A program made the position numbers and the translations under genes. From Taiwanofungus camphoratus (Eukaryota; Basidiomycota; Agaricomycetes; Polyporales; Taiwanofungaceae): 64,000 bases of DNA. Every line of letters begins with the position of its first letter. Positions within the stretch are counted from its first letter, which is position 1. The stretch covers positions 248,001-312,000 of the forward strand of contig CP021228.1 of NCBI GenBank assembly GCA_003999685.1. Reading direction: 5' to 3'. This document shows, piece by piece, positions 12,340 through 24,457 of the stretch. Below the pieces are notes generated by a model. That model ran no database searches and was not told the origin of the DNA. It saw only the letters and a list, made by a program, of their open reading frames with translations.

Positions 12340-13229
12340 ATGACATCCGTAGAGTCGTACGAAATTCTCTACTGGCCCATTCACGGGCGCGCAGACGTTA
12401 TGCGCATGCTGCTTGAGGCGGCAGGAAAGCCCTACAAGAACAAGCTTGTGAATCCTGCAGTATGTATCTCACCTATCAGAACGCAAACAGACACTCATGA
12501 TACTCCTAGGAGTGGCCCGCCCTAAAGAAGCAGCAGCGATACGGTCATGTCCCCGCGTTGGTCGTTAAGTACACCGATGGCACATCCAAGACCTTATGGG
12601 AGGAGGTCGCCATCGACACCTACCTCTCTGAGACGCTTGGTTTCTTCCCCGTGCAGGGCCACAGCGAGGACGCTTCATTCTTAAAGGCAGAGTGTCTTGG
12701 AATCTACACGTCGTGGCTCGAACTTTCTGACAAGTTCGCGGCCGCGATGGGGCTGCCGACGCTCGAGGAGCGCCAGGACAAGATCGCGAAGATGAGGAAT
12801 GATTTTGCGAAGGTGCATGTTGGCCACCACGAGAAGCTTGTGGCGGAGAGGAAGGGGCCATTTTACTTCGGTGACAAGGTCCGCGTCTGCCATCTATAAA
12901 GCATCGTCTTCAATCTCACGCTGTCATTGCTCGCTAGCCGACATTACCAGATTTCATAGCAGTCTCCAACTATCTGCGCATGGAAGAATTGTTCGGTGAT
13001 GGCTACGCGCTGGAGGCGTTCCCACATCTCGTAAAGCTGAAAGATGCAGTCGTTAGCATCCCAGGAGTCAAGGAGTATATGGAAAAGAGGAGGGATTTCG
13101 GGTGCGCATCTATTATTTCCAAGGTGACTGCGGTACTGACAATGTCAATTTACCTCCTCTTTGGTTTGTCTACACAGCGTACTCAAATTCGACCGAAAGC
13201 AATTGCAGGTCATTCCGGTCGGCAAATAA
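12340..13229 (+). CDS. Glutathione S-transferase, sigma/pi/mu-like
   Basis: Likely conjugates glutathione to electrophiles in the cytosol. Four exons (12340-12459, 12510-12878, 12938-13101, 13178-13229) give 234 residues, normal for a cytosolic GST. Residues 1-85 form the thioredoxin-like domain: YEILYWPIHGRADVMRMLLE holds the probable catalytic Tyr11, and GHVPALVV carries the cis-proline of the glutathione site. The all-helical C-terminal domain follows, with FYFGDKPTLPDFIAVSNYL, the family's N-capping region, spanning the exon 2-3 junction. The tail VLKFDRKQLQVIPVGK comes from the last short exon. The fold type differs from my recollection of GliG, the GST of gliotoxin sulfurisation. Its position between the prenyltransferase and a hemerythrin gene makes a cluster role possible; detoxification is the alternative. 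Confidence 0.88.
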
Positions 13230-15695
13230 ACTAACAATTGCTTTGGCTGTCTTGGTCCTCTTACCCATCAATGCTACGTCTCATATTGTAATATCTTCAG
13301 CTATCGATGCTAGCATCCTGGTTCTCTGTTTGAAATGGGGACTGTAACTTGATTGGCAATCACAATTGCGACTGAAGTCAGGTGTGATGGTAAAAGGAAA
13401 GATTAGACTGAAGAATAGCCGGAACCGCTGACACCTCGCGCGAGAACGATAACGTTGGTTATCAACGTTATCTCACTTATCACAATCACTATATTGCCTG
13501 CTGGGTGTATATGTAGGGCAGGATTATGACGTCATTGGCTGCAATGCCCTGTGTCCTTTAGCGCTGCTGAAGCATACCCTGCGAACCACTCTCGACTTGC
13601 GCACCAGGACCGCCTCATGTGTACACAATTCATGAACTATCGCCCAGCGTTTGAGACATTCCGCAAGAACACTTGCCTAGCGTGTCCTAAGGAATGCAAA
13701 TGGTAGACGTGCAGGCACCTATTGCAGATACCTTTCTTTAGATGATTACAGAAAGGATATGGTACAGGGCCTGGTAAGTTGATGTTGGTGAGATGGCTAG
13801 TCGGCGAGCCTAAGACGTGCACAGGCAATATATTACCTCAAGGGAAGGAGGAGCTGAAGCTTCTGAGTCTCCAAACATTTGCTGTTGCTCGTCCACATCA
13901 GGTGTGATTCATTCGGTATCGGACCGGATTGAGTGTGAACTATACACTTAGAGAAGCGAGAATCACCCGAGCCAACTCAGCTCGGACTCCTGTCATCACA
14001 ATGAGTGGTTTTCACCGGCTTCAATAACGCAGTGCTGTTCCCCTGCATCATATTGATCTGGTTGATCCTGCAGCCAAAACAGGCCCTGAAATGTCGCAGC
14101 TCACCCTGAGATGATCAGAACAAGCAACAGTAGAAAAGACGGATCCAACGTCCACTCACGATATAGAGCGGACAAAGCATTTGGATTAGATGAGCTCGCA
14201 GATACACCTCTATCATAATAAACGAGTCTGCTTCATCGATAGAACGAAGAAGTTGATCAAAAACCAGCGACTCGAGAGCTCGCGCGAGAAGTAAGTCTGC
14301 TTCGATTCAAAAGCAAGCTTTTTTGCGCAGGCAACTTGCATCTTGAACTGCCAAACAGTTGCTATCTATCACAAATTTCAAACCTTCTTATAACATCAAA
14401 AACTCACCTATGAAACCTGACTAGGATCCAAGTGAGTGGTATCGGCTACGCACCGAGATTGCTCCAATAGAGAACGTGTGCTTGGGCGCTGAACAGTTAG
14501 ACACTTCATAAACGAAAATTCGCGGTATACTTCGAGTGGGTCGTCGAGAGCTCCGGAAGTTTCAAATTACAACGAATACACTTCTGAATCCATGCGAGGA
14601 TGTCCCAATACATACAGCCGTCTCACAGAAACAAGTGTTTGAACTGCCATCTCTTGCTTTCATGTGGCAATAATTCTGGGCCAAACCGTGCGATGGAATG
14701 ATCATTGCCGATGCTCTCAGGCCTCCTAGATCAAGGCCGCCCCTCGCCGATATAGCAGAATGGCATCTAAGACACTAACTATATGAACTCTCAAGCTTTA
14801 AGAGTCATGTTCCGATAAGGGTTGACGAGAGAGGTTTTCCTCTTCCTCAAACATGAACCTATAATACCGCGAAGTGTTGACTGAAGAAGTTACATGCAAT
14901 CTTGGCGGCAGCGAGATTCATTTGCGCTGGTGATCAGCACTCAGCGGTCATGCATATGATCATCGATCAAAGCTGGCTTTTGGGGCATCCTAATGAACAT
15001 TGCCAGAAAAATCCAGCATCAAGTCTTGCCGGGTCCCAAGATAATGAGATCAAGATCTAAAGAGTGTACATACAACCCAGCGAGACATTGAGTCGGCTCG
15101 GCCCGACTGCCCCTGTGCGTCTATTTCTGCCCACTCTCTGTAAATACTATCGAACACCTGCGAATTGCATGCAAGAACTGCAGAAACATTTGAGTTGAGC
15201 AGACACGATGTCTGGTATCTCGTATAATGCAAAAACCCGGTGTTCTACATCTCTTCCCCTCTTGCAAGCCATCAGGATACGCAGAGACTGCTTCACTGAT
15301 GTTCCAGAAAGGTTCAGGAGCTGCCAATTTCTGAGATCAAGAGGACGTGTTGCACCAAGCTGACTTGTTCGACCCTTACCGTCGTTTCTATTTCGGTCAC
15401 TTGAACCTCTTCTGCTGAAGACACTGCAGAGATTCACAACTAGGACCAGCTTTCTACAGAATAGACTAACGTTCAGTTGGAATCTATTACGGAACGTTTC
15501 ATGACGAAACGTATATGGATTCTATTGATGGTCCGTATGCGATAAGATGATACATGTGTTGGTTGAGAACAAGACAGGTCACAATTAGCTAATGAGACAT
15601 CATACGAAGCACATCACAGATCCAAAGGAGCCGCAGAGTACTTCCACCATCTGAGACAAGGTCAGTATATATATTTCCGCTCGATAGATCGTGAC
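13230..15695. other. Gene-free stretch
   Basis: Some 2.5 kb between convergent genes shows only short overlapping open frames. A perfect 10-bp inverted repeat lies at 13448-13472. Nothing else stands out. Confidence 0.5.
13448..13472. repeat. Perfect 10-bp inverted repeat
   Basis: GATAACGTTG (13448-13457) and CAACGTTATC (13463-13472) are exact complements with a GTTAT spacer. It lies about 220 bp downstream of the GST stop. It could be a protein-binding site or a 3'-end structure; there is no direct evidence for either. Confidence 0.6.
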
Positions 15696-16641
15696 TTACC
15701 CCTTGTACGCCTGGTAGAGCTGGGGCGGCATCTTGAACTCGGGCGACAGGGGCCATGGGACAGGCGGCCAGTCCAAGGCTCCATCGTTGTGAGTCAAGAG
15801 GGCGGGAACGTCCTTGGTAGGGTCAACCAGCGTCTTCGACTTCTCCGCGACACCTAGCTGTGCCGCCTTGATCGCCTCCTCCTTGACGCCGGTGCGCTTG
15901 AGCTCTGCGGCGTCCAACGTATACAGCTCCTCAACAAAGTGGTGCATAAGGATCGGAAGGAACCCTTGCGCAAGCTCTTCCGCCTTGGTGGCGGACCAGG
16001 GCTCTGAGCCTGCAGAGACGGCTTCAAGATACGCTTGGAATACACCGAGAGGGCCCATGAGCTGGACATGCTCGTCATGGTTCTTGCTCGTATCCAGAGG
16101 CGGATTCCAAGCGGGAAATTGGACTTCTTCCTCGAGTTGGTGATGGGTGTGGACCTGTATACGGTCAGTCCAGAAGTATACGCTGTGGTAAAGAGGAATT
16201 TTCAATACCATTTTCACCCAATGTTTGGCAAAACCAAGATAGTTTTCCGCATCTTCCGTCGGAGCCGATGTGGTGAATTGCTATATTTCGACGTTGTATT
16301 CAATTTACGCCGTTTTACCGATTGTCGCACAGCTCACCTTGTGAACTTGAACCCAATACTGGATGATGGCTTTGTGAGTCCTGGCCATCTCCCTTCAGAG
16401 TCAAGGTGAGTCATCTCATACAAGTTCCAGCCATCAATACAACTTACCATTGTACTTTCAGGAACGCGTCATCCGGCTTAGCGGGAGCCGCAAGTTCGCT
16501 GATCTTTCCAAGATCGCGCGTCAGGTCTTCCTCAGTGTAAGGCATGGTACTTGAAAATCGGAATGAGGAAATAGAACGAGACGGAAGAGTGATGAAACGT
16601 CGGCGAGCGCAATACGATGTCGAAAGCCCTAATCGCAACAT
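15696..16641 (-). CDS. Hemerythrin-like (HHE) domain protein with likely mitochondrial presequence
   Basis: Four exons (16641-16448, 16392-16338, 16280-16209, 16154-15696) give 259 residues. The first ~30 residues (MLRLGLSTSYCARRRFITLP, then SRSISSFRFSS) are rich in Arg and Ser with no acidic residue, as in mitochondrial targeting peptides; a second Met begins MPYTEEDL. The HHE fold follows: RTHKAIIQYW with His71, FAKHW with His103, HTHHQLEEE with His111-His112 and nearby Glu, then FPAW and NHDEH. This His/Glu spacing fits a di-iron or other metal-binding four-helix bundle. Fungal members are thought to handle oxygen or iron, or are uncharacterised. The stop is followed by GTAAGT, so an extra 3' exon cannot be excluded. 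It lies in the putative cluster, but a link to the pathway is only inferred. Confidence 0.8.
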
Positions 16642-17147
16642 CTCTTATATCCAGATTTTGTGTGATTTCTTATCGCTCCTCGCTCCGTTTCTTTTCAAAC
16701 ATGTGGACGGCATGAGGAGACGTATGCTCATCGCCCTCGACGGCAAGTGGCCTATTGAATGATGTGGATTTCACAGAGTTGAGATTCCTCCGTGGAGGAA
16801 CTTGCGCTGTCCCCGGATCTGTCCATTAGGTGTTCATGCCTGCAACGAGCCTGCAGTGCTCTCTCGGCAGTTTCCGAGCGTCTATCTGAGACTCGAAACA
16901 GATGTGGTCATCGTGATGGGCAGTTGGCTCAAAAACACACTCTGATTGTTCCGCGGCTACAACCATGTCTGGGCCGCACACGAATCTTGTCGGAGGCAAC
17001 TCCAGGGGACCGTTACCTGCCTGGACGAACATGCAATCTAGGCCGACGAGCGAAACATAAAGAGCCTCTGCATCGCTCCATCTTGCCACCACTCAACGCC
17101 TTTGAGACATCCAATTCTTACACCAACTCTTTTACCACACTAACATC
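16642..17147. other. Shared upstream region of two divergent genes
   Basis: About 500 bp between the hemerythrin gene and the small orphan gene at 17148. No TATA box is obvious. It is probably a bidirectional promoter. Confidence 0.4.
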
Positions 17148-17729
17148 ATGGTTGCTTACGAGGTCAGTCCCCTTTTGACCCGTCCAAACCATAATTTTTC
17201 ATAGTTTTTGCAGACCGTCACCGCCGAGTCTGACACTCACATCCTTCACGATGGCAAGATCCTCAAGAAGGGTTCCTTGCTTGTCGCCATGATCAACGCT
17301 GCTGAGTTCAACAAGTACGTTAATGTGCCACCTGGTCTTACTAATACGTGTGTACTTAATGCGCAATTTAGGGTGATGAAGGCGCCGGAGCCGGTCGCAG
17401 ATCGTCAAGGGCAACTGCACAAGATCACCGAAGACTTGGCTGACTTCGTGGGGGCGATCGACGGCTCAGGACTCTTTGAATACTTCGAGGCAGAGTACGT
17501 TCCCTTGCTCCGTCGGCCATGTTCAATTGTTGATTCACGTCGCCTTAGGGAGTGGTTTGGGAACCAAAACTATGGCCGTGCTATGATCGCCGCGTACTGG
17601 TGCAAGCTGCACCCTGGTGCCATCACCCCCGGTGTCCGTACCAACATCGCCAGGCTCCTCAGGGATGGTGGAGAGCCATTCCAGAAAGAGTTCTACTCCA
17701 TCTATCCTGAGGCGGAGCAATTTGCCTAG
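17148..17729 (+). CDS. Small orphan protein, paralogue of the gene at 37975
   Basis: Four exons (17148-17162, 17214-17314, 17372-17494, 17549-17729) give 139 residues; the first exon encodes only MVAYE. I do not recognise the family. The protein is soluble-looking, with no signal peptide or membrane segment. It shares a layout with the product of the gene at 37975: KKGSLLVAMINAAEFNK matches RKGSFYVGMMNGYAFEK, FEYF..EWF matches FEFF..EWC, and PGAITPGVR near the C terminus matches PKAITPEVE, followed by GxPxF. Two diverged copies on either side of the NRPS suggest a cluster-associated family. No function is assigned. Confidence 0.8.
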
Positions 17730-18610
17730 ATCCTGACTTCTGGTATAACGTTGTGGCCTTAACAAGTTGTACTCTGATAATATTAGTATTTATCAAGAAT
17801 TTGTACTCGGCGTGGATTCCTGCGCTTGTTGAAGGTTCCAGCACTGTGCGAACAACAAAGTTACTAATATTCGCTGGGTGAGGCCGCCTGTGCATTCATA
17901 CGTCGGCTGATAAGCATACGTAGCTCAAACTGACTTTTGTTGTTGGTCTTGTTACATGCCCGAATATGGGTTTTCCAATATGGGACTCCAGATTATTTGC
18001 GATGTATCAGTCACAATTGAACCGCTAGTACTACCTTTCTCCAGAGCATCTTGTCTCTTGTCTGGTGGGACATCCGTAAAGCGCACTTTCTCTAGCTCTC
18101 GCGATGCATATGGCTTGCCTCATGCTACTCCAGACTCTACTTAGGAGTGACCGAGTACTCTGTGGATCTACAGATTCCATATTTATAGCGAGACCACCAC
18201 TATACAGCACATACTCATACGGGTGCCCAGTAGCCTCCAGATGCAAGGTGATCTTGATATTTTTCTGAAACACTGGGAACTAACGGAATATAGTTAAGAA
18301 AGATCCGTGTTTCATTTTCGAGAAGGAAAGCATAAATATCAGGGTGGTGGCATTTCATCGTGAAACGCGACTCTTCGACTCGGACTCAGACATCAGCCCG
18401 AGGTCTTACAAGCAGTTTTGCCATTGCCCGAGCATCAACTCCCTGAACTTGTCTGAGTCTCCACGTCCCTCCGTATTAAGTCGGCAAAACGCACGACCCG
18501 TAATGGGGTATGTACCTGCAGCTGCAGCTGTATGACAGCACTGATGAAGACCCTGACCAGCTCAGTACGCTGTACGATTACGTCCGGCCCAAGCCTATAT
18601 CCTTACGTCG
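17730..18610. other. Gene-free stretch
   Basis: No gene recognised between the orphan gene and the MITE at 18611. Open frames here are short and domainless. Confidence 0.5.
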
Positions 18611-18611
18611 A

Positions 18612-18836
18612 GTGACCCTCTATAAAAAATGAAAGTCGGCCTTAATCACCTTTCTGGTACCAAAATTGCACAAGTTGACTAACTAGTCAAATTTCTTGCC
18701 TTGCGGTGGCTGAATATGAAGTAGTCAGTCACAGGACAGTCGCACACCAGTCAACCTATGGTCAGCTTGTACGACTAGTGCATGACTGCCCTGCAAATTT
18801 TGCACAAACGTTGACTACGCCTTTTTACAGACAGTG
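18612..18836. mobile_element. 225-bp MITE (family C), empty-site copy
   Basis: One end reads GTGACCCTCTATAAAA and the other, on the opposite strand, GTCACTGTCTGTAAAA. The whole length is the reverse complement of the outer parts of the element at 25770-26543, which shares TTTGTGCAAAATTTGCAGGG, GTACAAGCTGACC and GACTAGTTAGTCAA. This copy lacks the 540-bp insert present there, so it preserves the unoccupied site. The target duplication could not be fixed. Confidence 0.75.
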
Positions 18837-19029
18837 ACTGACTACGCTAGTCTACCCGGGCAAACAAGACGCTTCTTCAACCTTCGCGCCTTAGGATGTC
18901 CGTTTACATCGCACGCCCGAGGAGCTCGACTCGAAAGTGACCGATATTTACTGATAATAGACTTAATTTAATACAACGACAACGATAGATTCCTCGACGA
19001 CACAGATCCGCTTATTTAACAGCCCAGCC

Positions 19030-21437
19030 TCAAACAAGGGGCTTCTCCAGCTTCGTGAGTCTAACGTGGCAGTCAGGCAGCTGGACGAAAGTGTCCACCT
19101 TGACCTTCCACTCATCCTGTGCGTCCTTCCCACCGGGGAGCGTCTCGCCCTGGAAGCGGCCGAACAAGTACACCAGCAGCGTCTGTCGCATCGCGCTCAG
19201 CTCACCACGACCCAAGCACACCAGACAGGCACCGCGCGACACGCACCTTGACCATCTTGTCCGCGACGTACTTGCCCAGGCACTGCCTCGGCCCAAAGCC
19301 GAACGTGAACAGGTGCTTCCGCACGTCCCCCTCGCCGAGGTCCTCGAACCGCGCGGGGCGGAACGCCTCCCCGTCGGGCGCCCAGAACGGATCGCGCACG
19401 TTCACCGCGACGACGTCCGTGACGACCTTCACGCCCGCGGGGACGACGTGCCCCCCCTCGAGCACCTTGTCCGCGGTCGCGCTCTCGGGCGGGATGAGCG
19501 CCGCGACGGGCCGCACGCGCAGCGTCTCGAGCAGCGTGTGGTGCAGGTACGTGTCCGTGCGCCGCACGTAGCCGTCGACGTCCGCCGCGTTCTCGCGGAT
19601 CTCGGCGCGCAGGCGCGCCTGGTGCTCGTGGTGCGTGCAGGTCAGGAGGATCGACCATGCGACGGTGCTCGCGGACACGTCGACGTCTGTGGGAAGATCG
19701 GGCGGCTCAGAGGGAGGTTCGCCCTTGGGAGGCCGTGTACTTACTTGCGAAGAGCGACTCGTCGACGGTGTTTAGAAGCTGGAATTCACAACGTTAATCC
19801 GTGTACAGGCATGCGGCGAAGGAATACTGGGACATACTTCCTTCTCAGACATGGTGCCATTCTCCATTGCCTGCCACAAGTGCGTGATGGGGTAGTTGGT
19901 GTCGCCCTTGACCTTAGCGTATGCGTCGTGGTTGAACGCGAGCCAATGGTCATGGAACGTCTTCAACGACCGGCTGGTCCTGCAGACGTGATCCCGGTTA
20001 TCACCAGACAGCATTTGACGGTCTAAGAAGGTGCGCCCTCACCGTAGGAAAGGAACGTGCTGGGCAGCGGGGATCATCGAAGTCACGTCGCTGAATATGA
20101 GCTTGAAGAGACTCGCTACAGACATGGTCGACGTCAGGAACTACATGGCGAGTGAAGGCCATAACCGTACTGTGCATATCAATGAGCCCTGTGAGGACCT
20201 CCTTCTGCTTCGCGTCAAGCTCGCCGAAGAGCAGCTTGGCGACGAGGAAGAAGCCGAAGGTCTTAAAGTCGTTGCCGACATGGAAGTCTCGCGACTTTTG
20301 ATCGGAAGTGGAAAAGAGCGTCTTGGTGAAGTCTGATGATGTGGAGATCTGAGCGCTGCACTCGAAGGACATGAACACTCGCGTTCGATACATACCGTTG
20401 GCCTCTGCGAGGACGTCAGGAACGAACGTTGACTGGTTGCAGGAAAGTCAGAAACCAATCCGTTAGTCTTCCAATGGTGATCATGATATCAAGGACATAC
20501 AATGGAAGAAAAGCTGAAATGCGGGTCGAAATGGCCACGGAGGCGGCGCCATTGGGCGTCACTAATCACGCGCAGAGGACAGGATCAACTGTGAAGGTCA
20601 GAAATTGGGTCTAGCGCCATTACGAACCTCACGAGTCCAAGCCTACACAAGTGCTAATGAGCGGATGTCAGTCGTCGAGATCAGCGTGATGAGCTCACCC
20701 GAAGCCCAGGATCCCCCTGAACAGCCACCCGCCGTCCGAGTCCCGCGGTTTGATATGCTGATGAGCATCCCGATAGAAAATAGCAGCGTCCTGCCAGCGA
20801 GTGAGAACGCTAGTGATGGCGCAACCGACAGCAGCAGGTGAAGCGCGCAAAAGCCGGAAAAGGTATCAGTCCAGGGAATTCCGATGAGATGGCATCAGCG
20901 AATCTACTGACACCTCTGCTTGGTCCCCCGACCAGATGCGGTATACGGACCCATACTGCGCCTGCCACTCTTTTCCCATCCGTCGGCCGCGTACGAATTT
21001 GTCCTCGAGATTCCCTGAACGCGTGCATATAAGCAAAACGAAGCCTAGATGCAGCTTGGCCAAAGGTGCTACGTACCAAACGGCCATGAGTACCTAGGTC
21101 CGGGAATTGGGCGGCCATTCCTTCCAGCCACTGTTGGATCATGAGGACCCACAACGAGATTGCGGAGTGTTGTCGTGAGGTTGAGGCCCTGATGAGGGAC
21201 GAAACAGATATTGAGCATATTGAACACGCGTTTCGATATGAAAGCAGCGTTGTAAACAGTATAAAAGAGGGGCAGAGAACAGAGTTCTGGTGACAGTCGT
21301 ACGCTATGGTTTACACTCACCTTCAAGAGAAGACATAAGGCGCCCACGACGATGAGCAGAAAGACATTGAGCGGAGTCAGCGCCCTGGAAAGCTGCACGA
21401 TGCCTGTCGGTGCATCTACAATAGTCGCTGTCGTCAT
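19030..21437 (-). CDS. Cytochrome P450 (cluster P450 1)
   Basis: A membrane-anchored monooxygenase. Thirteen exons, several only 15-73 bp, join in frame to 525 residues: 21437-21321, 21188-21077, 21014-20912, 20809-20699, 20642-20628, 20561-20501, 20432-20396, 20332-20171, 20115-20043, 19979-19838, 19778-19745, 19686-19247, 19200-19030. Residues 20-40 are a hydrophobic anchor (LNVFLLIVVGALCLLL). Then come GRPIPGPR (hinge), GGWLFRGILGFG, WRRLRGHFDPHFSFSS (C helix), LFANVDVSASTVAW (I helix, without the usual AGxDT), ETLR (ExxR), FRPARF, and the heme loop FGFGPRQCLG with Cys458. Exons 11-12 lie in GC-rich DNA. The I-helix form is shared with the P450 at 39130, so the two are probably related. 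The substrate is likely the NRPS product (inference). Confidence 0.92.
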
Positions 21438-22643
21438 TGATTAGATGCTGGGTAGCTTTTGAGTATCAATTAACTGTAGCTCAGAAAATGAAACAAAATA
21501 AAGGTTGGTCGGCGACGTTGCAGAACACTGGCAGGACACAGGGCAGAGCCAGGGGTTGGTCGGTATATCAGAAGATGGCCAAAGGCAATACACTTATATG
21601 ATGGGCGACATTGCTGTACACGCAGTGATATTAGAGCTCGGTCTTCCGTGGAAAGTCGGGTCTAGAAACGACGACTCGCGACGTCCATGGCTGCGAATGG
21701 AGGGCCATCAGCTCAAACAAAACGCAGAGCGCTACGGGGGACTTCAGGAAAGCGGGCGTCGTGGAAGTACTATCTCTATGAGCTTTATTGCTAGCAGAAG
21801 GCAGGAGCAACGCATGCGCCCCACTGCCCTGGCGGTCACTCGCTCAAAGGCAGAGTGCAGAAGCAGCACGTGCCGTCTCTTCCGCGGAGGAATTTGACGA
21901 GATCTGGATCGGCCAGATCTTGGCCATCCGCCACGTGATATCGTCATCGACTATTCAAGGGAATCTCTCCACTCTATTTCCAAGCTGGCATCAGTGCCAC
22001 TCGGAGACGGGAGCCAGAGTCACAACTTCGCAGCAGAGATCATGCAGCCAATGTATCCAGCCCCTCCTAGCTCATACTCGCATGGCGAGGATTAGGTTCA
22101 GCAAAACACCTCTAGGCCTACCAATGTTACATGTTACATGTTACTGACCACGTATTCGATTCTTGCTTTCACTACGCTCAAATCTCTTCATTCGCTTTGT
22201 GTACATATAATCTCATACGCCTGATCTCATTTCCGGCTTGAACGACGGTAAAAGACGGAGTGGTCGAGGAGTCCCCTTTTCTCGGGCAGCAGCAGGCACC
22301 GGAGTACGCTGTTGACGACAAAGTCCGACCATCTCCGTCTACCTGTCCTGCTCAGAGCTTAGCCGCCTGTGAAATGTGCCCTGCCGACTTGGAATAGGGA
22401 TACTGTGACCTCGTTCTCCCATCACGAGAGCGTGCTCTTATCCACCATCGCAGCGCCTTCTATTAATGGTCTCTATCAATTCATCATGTAAATATATTTA
22501 CAATGCTCATGACCCTCTCATCAAATTATTAATGAACGGTGTTTTGGTATCGTAACGTCAAGACAAGACAGGTCCGTGATGCGGAGACGCGATGCATGCA
22601 AGTGCGAATAGAATACGAAGCAGACAACAGAACACAGCCACGC
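21438..22643. other. Intergenic region between P450 and MFS genes
   Basis: No gene recognised. It contains a short GTTACAT tandem near 22126-22145. The P450 promoter should lie in the first few hundred bases. Confidence 0.5.
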
Positions 22644-24457
22644 TCAGAACTTGGCAAACAGCTGCGGCAGCCGCGCGAATCGCGCGCCCCAGAAGAACGC
22701 CGCGCCGGCGAGACACACGACCCCCGAGAAGATGATCATGTGGTCGAAGTTGCCGTGGTCCTGGGTGATCAGCGCTGCAAGGGACGACGTGTGCCCGTCA
22801 GCATCGCGCCAGAACGGGAGAGACCGACGATGGGTGCTTACCGCCAGCGATGGGTGGCCCGCACAGCGCCGAGAAGCTGACAAAGCCGAACAAGAGGCCC
22901 GCGCGTCCGCCGTACTTGGTCGTGTCGGGCGTAAATCTGCCAATGCAGGCGGGCATCAGCTGAAAAAGGGAATGTCGCGCATGTTAATGACGTCACGTCT
23001 GCGGAAAGGCGGGAGGGACCGTACAGCAATGAAGGCTCCGCTGGTGAAGCCATAAAAGACAGCCCAGCCGATCAGCCCGTGTGCGGTGTCTACTGAAAGC
23101 CAGGTGAAAAGGACCATGCCGGCAGTTGTGCAGGCAAGAGCCATCACATTCACACTGGTGGAACAGAAGCAAACTCATCAGTTCGGACGACAATTTCGCC
23201 ATTGACACGAGGAAGACTGACAAGCCAATCTTGTCTGCCAACACTCCAGGGATAATACGGCCAAAGAACGACCCCGCATTTTGGATAGACAGAATGTATA
23301 GGGTGACATTCGGGCTATACCCACGCTCCATCGCGAAGGTTTCAATGTAATAGTACGGGTTGTACGCTAGACGTTGTCGAGAGACAACGAAAAAAACGCA
23401 TCGTAATCAGCACCCTTCGCTCAATTTCGCCAACCGCGGCGAATGACTTACTGCCCAGCATAGTGATCACCGCGCCAATGAGGAACAGGACGTAGCGGAT
23501 GTCCGTAAACCCACCAAAGTCCAGCAGACTGCTCAAATTGGTGAATGGGCGGCGCGGGAGGCGAGACTTGATCAGGAAGACCGCGGGGATGAGGAATGCA
23601 AGGCAGATGAAGGCAACGATGCGCACGGCCTGGGGAAGAACGCGTGAGCAGGATTGCACGGAAACCGAGGCGGTATCAGCTGACCCAAGGAAATCCGACA
23701 CGCGGGATGAGCTTATTGAGGGCGATAGGGAAGACGACGCCACCCAGAGAGGAGCCTGCAGTCGTGAGACCCATCATAGATCCACGCTTCTTGTTGTACC
23801 AGTGCGCGATCGAACTCAGTGCCGGACTGGACGTAGATGTGAAGCACTGTAAGGAGTTGAAAGGCGATGCAGATGAGCTTACTAGAATACCATGGAACAT
23901 CCGGTGCCAAATACGAGACCCTGTGCAAGGAAGAACTGGTAATACTCCTTGCAGAGCGAGGTCATCATGAGCCCGAAAACGAGGAGAATTGAGCCTGGCG
24001 CGATGATGACCGTGGGTCCGAACGAGTCGAAGAGGCGACCAATGAACGCCCCCTGAGAAAATTAAACTTGCATAAGAACCGATAATCCGTTCCACAAAGG
24101 TGTGCGCGCTGACCGTAAAGAAGAAAAAGAACAACTGGAATGTGCCTATCCACGCGATTGAAGAAGGCGACTTGTGACTGAGTTGGTTTTGGGCGTATCT
24201 GCGAGCGTAGACGAACTCGGTCTGAAATTTCTGCACCACTAAAGCACGCAGGTAACTCACTGTGATTCGAAGATGCCGAACGAATTGAGCACGCCAAACT
24301 GGACGAACAGCACCAGGAACGCGCCCAACACGGTCTTCACCGCGTCAGGGCCGCCCTCTGGGAACTCCATCTGCGGCACCTCCTCGACTTTCTTCTCATG
24401 CAGAGCCGACTGGGACTCGTAGTCGACTTCAGGAGAGGAAGCTTCGCGTTCAGTCAT
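22644..24457 (-). CDS. MFS transporter, monocarboxylate-transporter-like
   Basis: A twelve-helix plasma-membrane carrier. Nine exons (24457-24261, 24198-24114, 24052-23883, 23826-23685, 23629-23452, 23366-23222, 23154-23025, 22959-22842, 22774-22644) give 431 residues. The acidic cytosolic N terminus ends in PEGGPDAVKTVLGAFLVLF, the start of helix 1. GAFIGRLFDSFGP is the helix 2-3 loop signature, and HWYNKKRGSMMGLTTAGSSLGG is the helix 4-5 motif typical of MCT-type carriers. SIQNAGSFFGRIIPGVLADK is the second-half counterpart. The family moves small organic acids or secondary metabolites; in this position export of the cluster product is plausible (inference). The start is the first Met ahead of helix 1. 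Confidence 0.92.

Noticed and set aside
12340-13229. GliG-like GST marking a sulfurised (epidithio) product
   Set aside because: The N-terminal sequence is of the sigma/pi/mu-like type, and the companion sulfur-pathway genes were not found, so I do not call an epidithiodioxopiperazine cluster.
19055-20026. A 323-codon open frame on the plus strand opposite the first P450
   Set aside because: It is a GC-driven shadow: the minus strand carries the P450 I helix, ExxR and heme loop across the same bases, and the plus-strand product is an Arg-rich low-complexity string.
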